A stretch of 6,021 nt of DNA from an uncultured Clostridia bacterium (GTDB taxonomy: Bacteria; Bacillota; Clostridia; Oscillospirales; Acutalibacteraceae): assembly GCA_944382025.1 (NCBI GenBank), contig CALWMQ010000070.1, positions 1 to 6,021 of the forward strand, given 5' to 3'. The notes under the pieces are model-generated. The model had not been told where the DNA came from, searched no databases, and saw only the letters and a program-made list of their open reading frames with translations. A program made the translations under genes and the position numbers. Below, piece by piece: positions 4,629 to 6,021 of the stretch. Each line of letters opens with the position of its first letter. Position 1 is the stretch's first letter.

Positions 4629-4700
4629 AAAAAAGAAAAAGCGCCTCTGTTCCAAGCGTCCGAATCGGCTAACAGCGTACCCCAGGTCAATTTTGATTGA
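4629..4700 (+). pseudogene. Orphaned in-frame C-terminal tail of lemA
   Basis: Directly after the lemA TAA the same frame continues without a start codon. It passes through an A-rich stretch (4627-4640), then encodes APLFQASESANSVPQVNFD and a TGA at 4698-4700. This matches the usual LemA ending (an aromatic/Leu-Phe, acidic or polar Ala-rich stretch, then VPxVxF). The count of codons between AG and LF equals that in intact relatives, so no bases seem lost. A single nonsense change, or a sequence error, separates it from lemA. Confidence 0.7.
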
Positions 4701-4722
4701 GACCCCTCACTAGGAGAACTAT

Positions 4723-5535
4723 ATGAAAAAAGATGCGGCATCCATCACGCGACCCAGCCTTCACAAGGCGGCGGCCAGCCTCCTGCTGACCGCTGTTCTG
4801 CTGTGCCTGTGCGCTGTTTCTCCCCTATTCTTTCCCCTCGCCGCTGACATTGATCTGAAACCCTCCACCCGTTTTTTTGTCAACGATTTCGCCAATGTCA
4901 TCTCCAGCGAGGATGAGGACGCCATGTATGCTATGGGGGTTCAACTCTATCAAAAAACCACTGCCCAAGTGGTAGTGGTCAGCGTGGATTCCCTGGAAGG
5001 CATGGACATTGCGGAATACGGCGTTCAGCTGGGACGCCAATGGGGGATCGGCGATAAGGAAAAAAATAATGGCGTACTGCTGGTGTTTTCCAAAAATGAC
5101 CGGCAAGTCGGAATCTCTGTAGGTTACGGCCTGGAGGGAGCGCTCACTGATACCAAAACCGGTATATTGCTGGACACCTACGCTATCCCGCCGTTCAAGA
5201 AAAACGAATTTTCTACCGGTTTGCGGGATACCTATTCCGCTCTGATCAACGAGGTATACATCGAATACGGCGAAACGCCGGAATCAGGCTATACTCCTGT
5301 TGATGAGCTTTCTGAACAGGATAGGGGCGTCGGCGGCTTATCCGTGTTTTTCCTTGTGGCCATGCTGATCCTCGTGTTAGGGGTAGGACGACGCTTTCCC
5401 TTCCTATTCCTAGGCGGACATCACCGGGGCGGCGGAGGCTTCGGCGGCTGGGGCGGCGGAGGTTTCAGCGGAGGAGGCGGCTTCAGTGGCGGAGGGGGAA
5501 GTTTCGGTGGAGGCGGAAGTTCCCGAGGCTTTTGA
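4723..5535 (+). CDS. TPM-domain (YgcG/Psb32-like) membrane protein
   Basis: Envelope protein of 270 residues. It begins with a signal/anchor segment (about 17-41), followed by a TPM domain (about 46-180) with the family opening FVNDFANVISSEDEDAM (52-68), the strand QVVVVSVDSLEG (82-93), GIGDKEKNNGVLLVFSKNDRQVGISVGYGLEG (108-139) and LLDTYAIPPFKKNEFSTGL (149-167). A second transmembrane segment covers about 206-222. The tail from 231 is almost pure Gly/Ser/Phe repeats ending SSRGF, typical of this group. TPM domains have been reported with phosphatase activity in plants and are linked to photosystem II repair there; the role in Firmicutes is unclear. ATG at 4723 has an AGGAGA ribosome site 5 bases upstream and follows the lemA tail by 22 bases, so the two genes are one operon. 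It would be a membrane protein with the TPM domain and Gly-rich tail on opposite faces or on the outside, depending on whether the N-terminal signal is cut. Confidence 0.9.
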   Translation: MKKDAASITRPSLHKAAASLLLTAVLLCLCAVSPLFFPLAADIDLKPSTRFFVNDFANVISSEDEDAMYAMGVQLYQKTTAQVVVVSVDSLEGMDIAEYGVQLGRQWGIGDKEKNNGVLLVFSKNDRQVGISVGYGLEGALTDTKTGILLDTYAIPPFKKNEFSTGLRDTYSALINEVYIEYGETPESGYTPVDELSEQDRGVGGLSVFFLVAMLILVLGVGRRFPFLFLGGHHRGGGGFGGWGGGGFSGGGGFSGGGGSFGGGGSSRGF

Positions 5536-5547
5536 TAGAAGTGACTG

Positions 5548-5614
5548 TTGGCAGAGCCAATAAGACTCCTTTGACCCTGAGCTATATACACAGCCTGCCA
5601 ATCATAAATATGAT
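5548..5614. repeat. Small inverted repeats in the 3' region of the lemA-TPM operon
   Basis: TTGGCAG (5548-5554) pairs with CTGCCAA (5595-5601). TTGGC (5548-5552) can instead pair with GCCAA (5556-5560) around three bases. ATCATA (5601-5606) and TATGAT (5609-5614) form a 6-bp palindrome around AA. No gene is visible between 5536 and 5619. Confidence 0.4.
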
Positions 5615-5619
5615 TATGC

Positions 5620-5673
5620 AAAAGCCGGTGTTTCTGATAGGCGGATTTAAGTCCGTTGGAAACACCGGCTTTT
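5620..5673 (+). terminator. Strong hairpin, likely bidirectional terminator after the TPM gene
   Basis: AAAAGCCGGTGTTTC (5620-5634) and GAAACACCGGCTTTT (5659-5673) form a perfect 15-bp stem. The 24-base loop holds a second small stem, GCGGAT/GTCCGT, with two G-T pairs and a TTAA loop. The A4 and T4 ends make it terminator-like in both directions, though the T-run is short. It sits 84 bases after the TPM stop codon. Confidence 0.65.
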
Positions 5674-5846
5674 GTACGTCTTCTCTATCATTTTGACGCG
5701 GAACTACCTGTTTGTAAAATAACATGCTGAGTAATGAGATATTTGACGCAAAATAAAACAGAGCCGCAAAAAAGTACATTATATATCTTTTTACAATATT
5801 ACCAAAATACTATACTAAATTCCGGAATAATTTTGAGCTGTTTAGG
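5674..5846. other. AT-rich intergenic stretch with no gene seen
   Basis: No reading frame with a ribosome-binding site is visible on either strand. It holds promoter-like matches of doubtful value: TTGACG (5693-5698), 16 bases and TAAAAT (5715-5720) on the plus strand, followed by no gene; and on the minus strand TTGGTA, 16 bases and TATAAT near 5779-5806. The string TTTGACGC occurs twice, 50 bases apart (5692-5699 and 5742-5749). Confidence 0.4.
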
Positions 5847-5875
5847 TTGAAATAGTTGGAAAAGTATGGTAAACT
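5847..5875 (+). promoter_or_regulatory. SigA-type extended -10 promoter for the last gene
   Basis: TTGAAA (5847-5852), a 17-base spacer and TAAACT (5870-5875) preceded by TGG as an extended -10. Transcription would start near 5882, leaving a leader of about 92 nt before the ATG at 5974. Confidence 0.62.
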
Positions 5876-5885
5876 ACCATCAGTA

Positions 5886-5917
5886 GTAATTGCAATGTAA
5901 TTGCGTAAGCGTTTTGC
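5886..5917. promoter_or_regulatory. Operator-like repeats and a cre/LacI-family-like site in the leader
   Basis: GTAATTGC occurs twice, at 5886-5893 and 5897-5904, an 11-base period, about one helical turn. GCAAT-GTA-ATTGC (5892-5904) is a palindrome across them. Directly after, the stretch 5904-5917 (core GTAAGCGTTTT) matches about 11 of 14 positions of the catabolite-responsive element and contains AAgCGtTT, the central pattern of LacI-family operators. Placed just after the predicted start, these suit repression. Which protein binds is unknown. Confidence 0.38.
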
Positions 5918-5973
5918 CAATTTAAAGGATCGGATTTGACCGGACCAACAGGATAATAAGGCGGTGTGAGCAT

Positions 5974-6021
5974 ATGAAAAGTATGGCGGAACAAATACCG
6001 GCACGGGACAAACGGTTGAAG
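5974..6021 (+). CDS. Start of an unidentified gene (runs off window)
   Basis: ATG at 5974 opens a frame of 16 codons (MKSMAEQIPARDKRLK) that is still open at the window edge. AAGGCGGTG (5958-5966) is one mismatch from a consensus Shine-Dalgarno, at a good 7-base spacing, and a promoter lies upstream at 5847-5875. A second in-frame ATG at 5983 is less well placed. The piece is too short to name a family. The cre-like sequence in the leader hints at a carbon-responsive gene, but only as inference. Confidence 0.6.
   Translation, partial: MKSMAEQIPARDKRLK

Noticed and set aside
5421..5621. Proline-rich frames opposite the TPM gene tail
   Set aside because: They are reverse readings of the Gly-rich codons, not genes.
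5692..5749. TTTGACGC repeated 50 bases apart
   Set aside because: Only 8 bases, in AT-rich DNA, with no further shared sequence or palindrome; likely chance.
5582..5779. 65-codon minus-strand frame with hydrophobic stretches
   Set aside because: It runs through the terminator hairpin, has no ribosome-binding site and its ATG overlaps a -10-like sequence.
1..6021. CRISPR array, insertion sequence, tRNA or rRNA genes
   Set aside because: No spaced direct repeats, transposase-like frame with terminal repeats, or recognisable tRNA/rRNA sequence was found on either strand.

Overview
The window looks like a chromosomal segment from an endospore-forming Firmicute of the class Clostridia. A moderate-GC member of the Oscillospiraceae group is my guess, judged only from protein resemblance and base composition. 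The decisive markers are two sporulation sigma factors (SigG and SigE), the pro-SigE protease SpoIIGA and a YlmC/YmxH-type PRC-barrel protein. I see no insertion sequence, prophage, CRISPR array, tRNA or rRNA.

Layout from left to right: the first 139 codons of rpsB (ribosomal protein S2) run leftward off the window, from a good extended -10 promoter and a roughly 120-nt structured leader. Next, also leftward, is a cysteine-rich YlmC/YmxH protein. Diverging from it is sigG, running rightward, with a TTG start as my preferred reading and a candidate SigF/SigG-type promoter. A gap of about 290 bp separates sigG from the convergent pair spoIIGA-sigE, which runs leftward. This gap holds a two-part hairpin, a weak terminator candidate and an unassigned ORF starting one base after the sigE stop. 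The region between spoIIGA and lemA carries two divergent promoters: a spoIIG-like one (-10 box, 22-bp gap, Spo0A-box-like sequences) and one for lemA overlapped by a perfect palindrome. Rightward follow lemA, apparently cut short by an in-frame TAA with its family-typical tail still in frame beyond it, and a TPM-domain membrane protein of the YgcG type. A strong hairpin then closes this pair. An AT-rich intergenic stretch leads to a promoter, operator-like repeats and the first 16 codons of an unidentified rightward gene.

How the genes work together: SpoIIGA is the membrane protease that removes the SigE pro-sequence in the mother cell after asymmetric division, and SigE then drives early mother-cell genes. 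SigG is the late forespore sigma factor. In most Firmicutes spoIIGA-sigE-sigG lie in one direction; here sigG faces the other two, so read-through from the spoIIG promoter cannot give sense sigG mRNA. LemA and the TPM protein form a frequent but poorly understood envelope-associated pair.

I do not see a clearly new biological system. The points most worth a second look are the inverted sigG, the conserved-looking spoIIG promoter geometry, the broken lemA, the rpsB leader with mutually exclusive pairings near its ribosome-binding site, and the structured gap between sigG and sigE.
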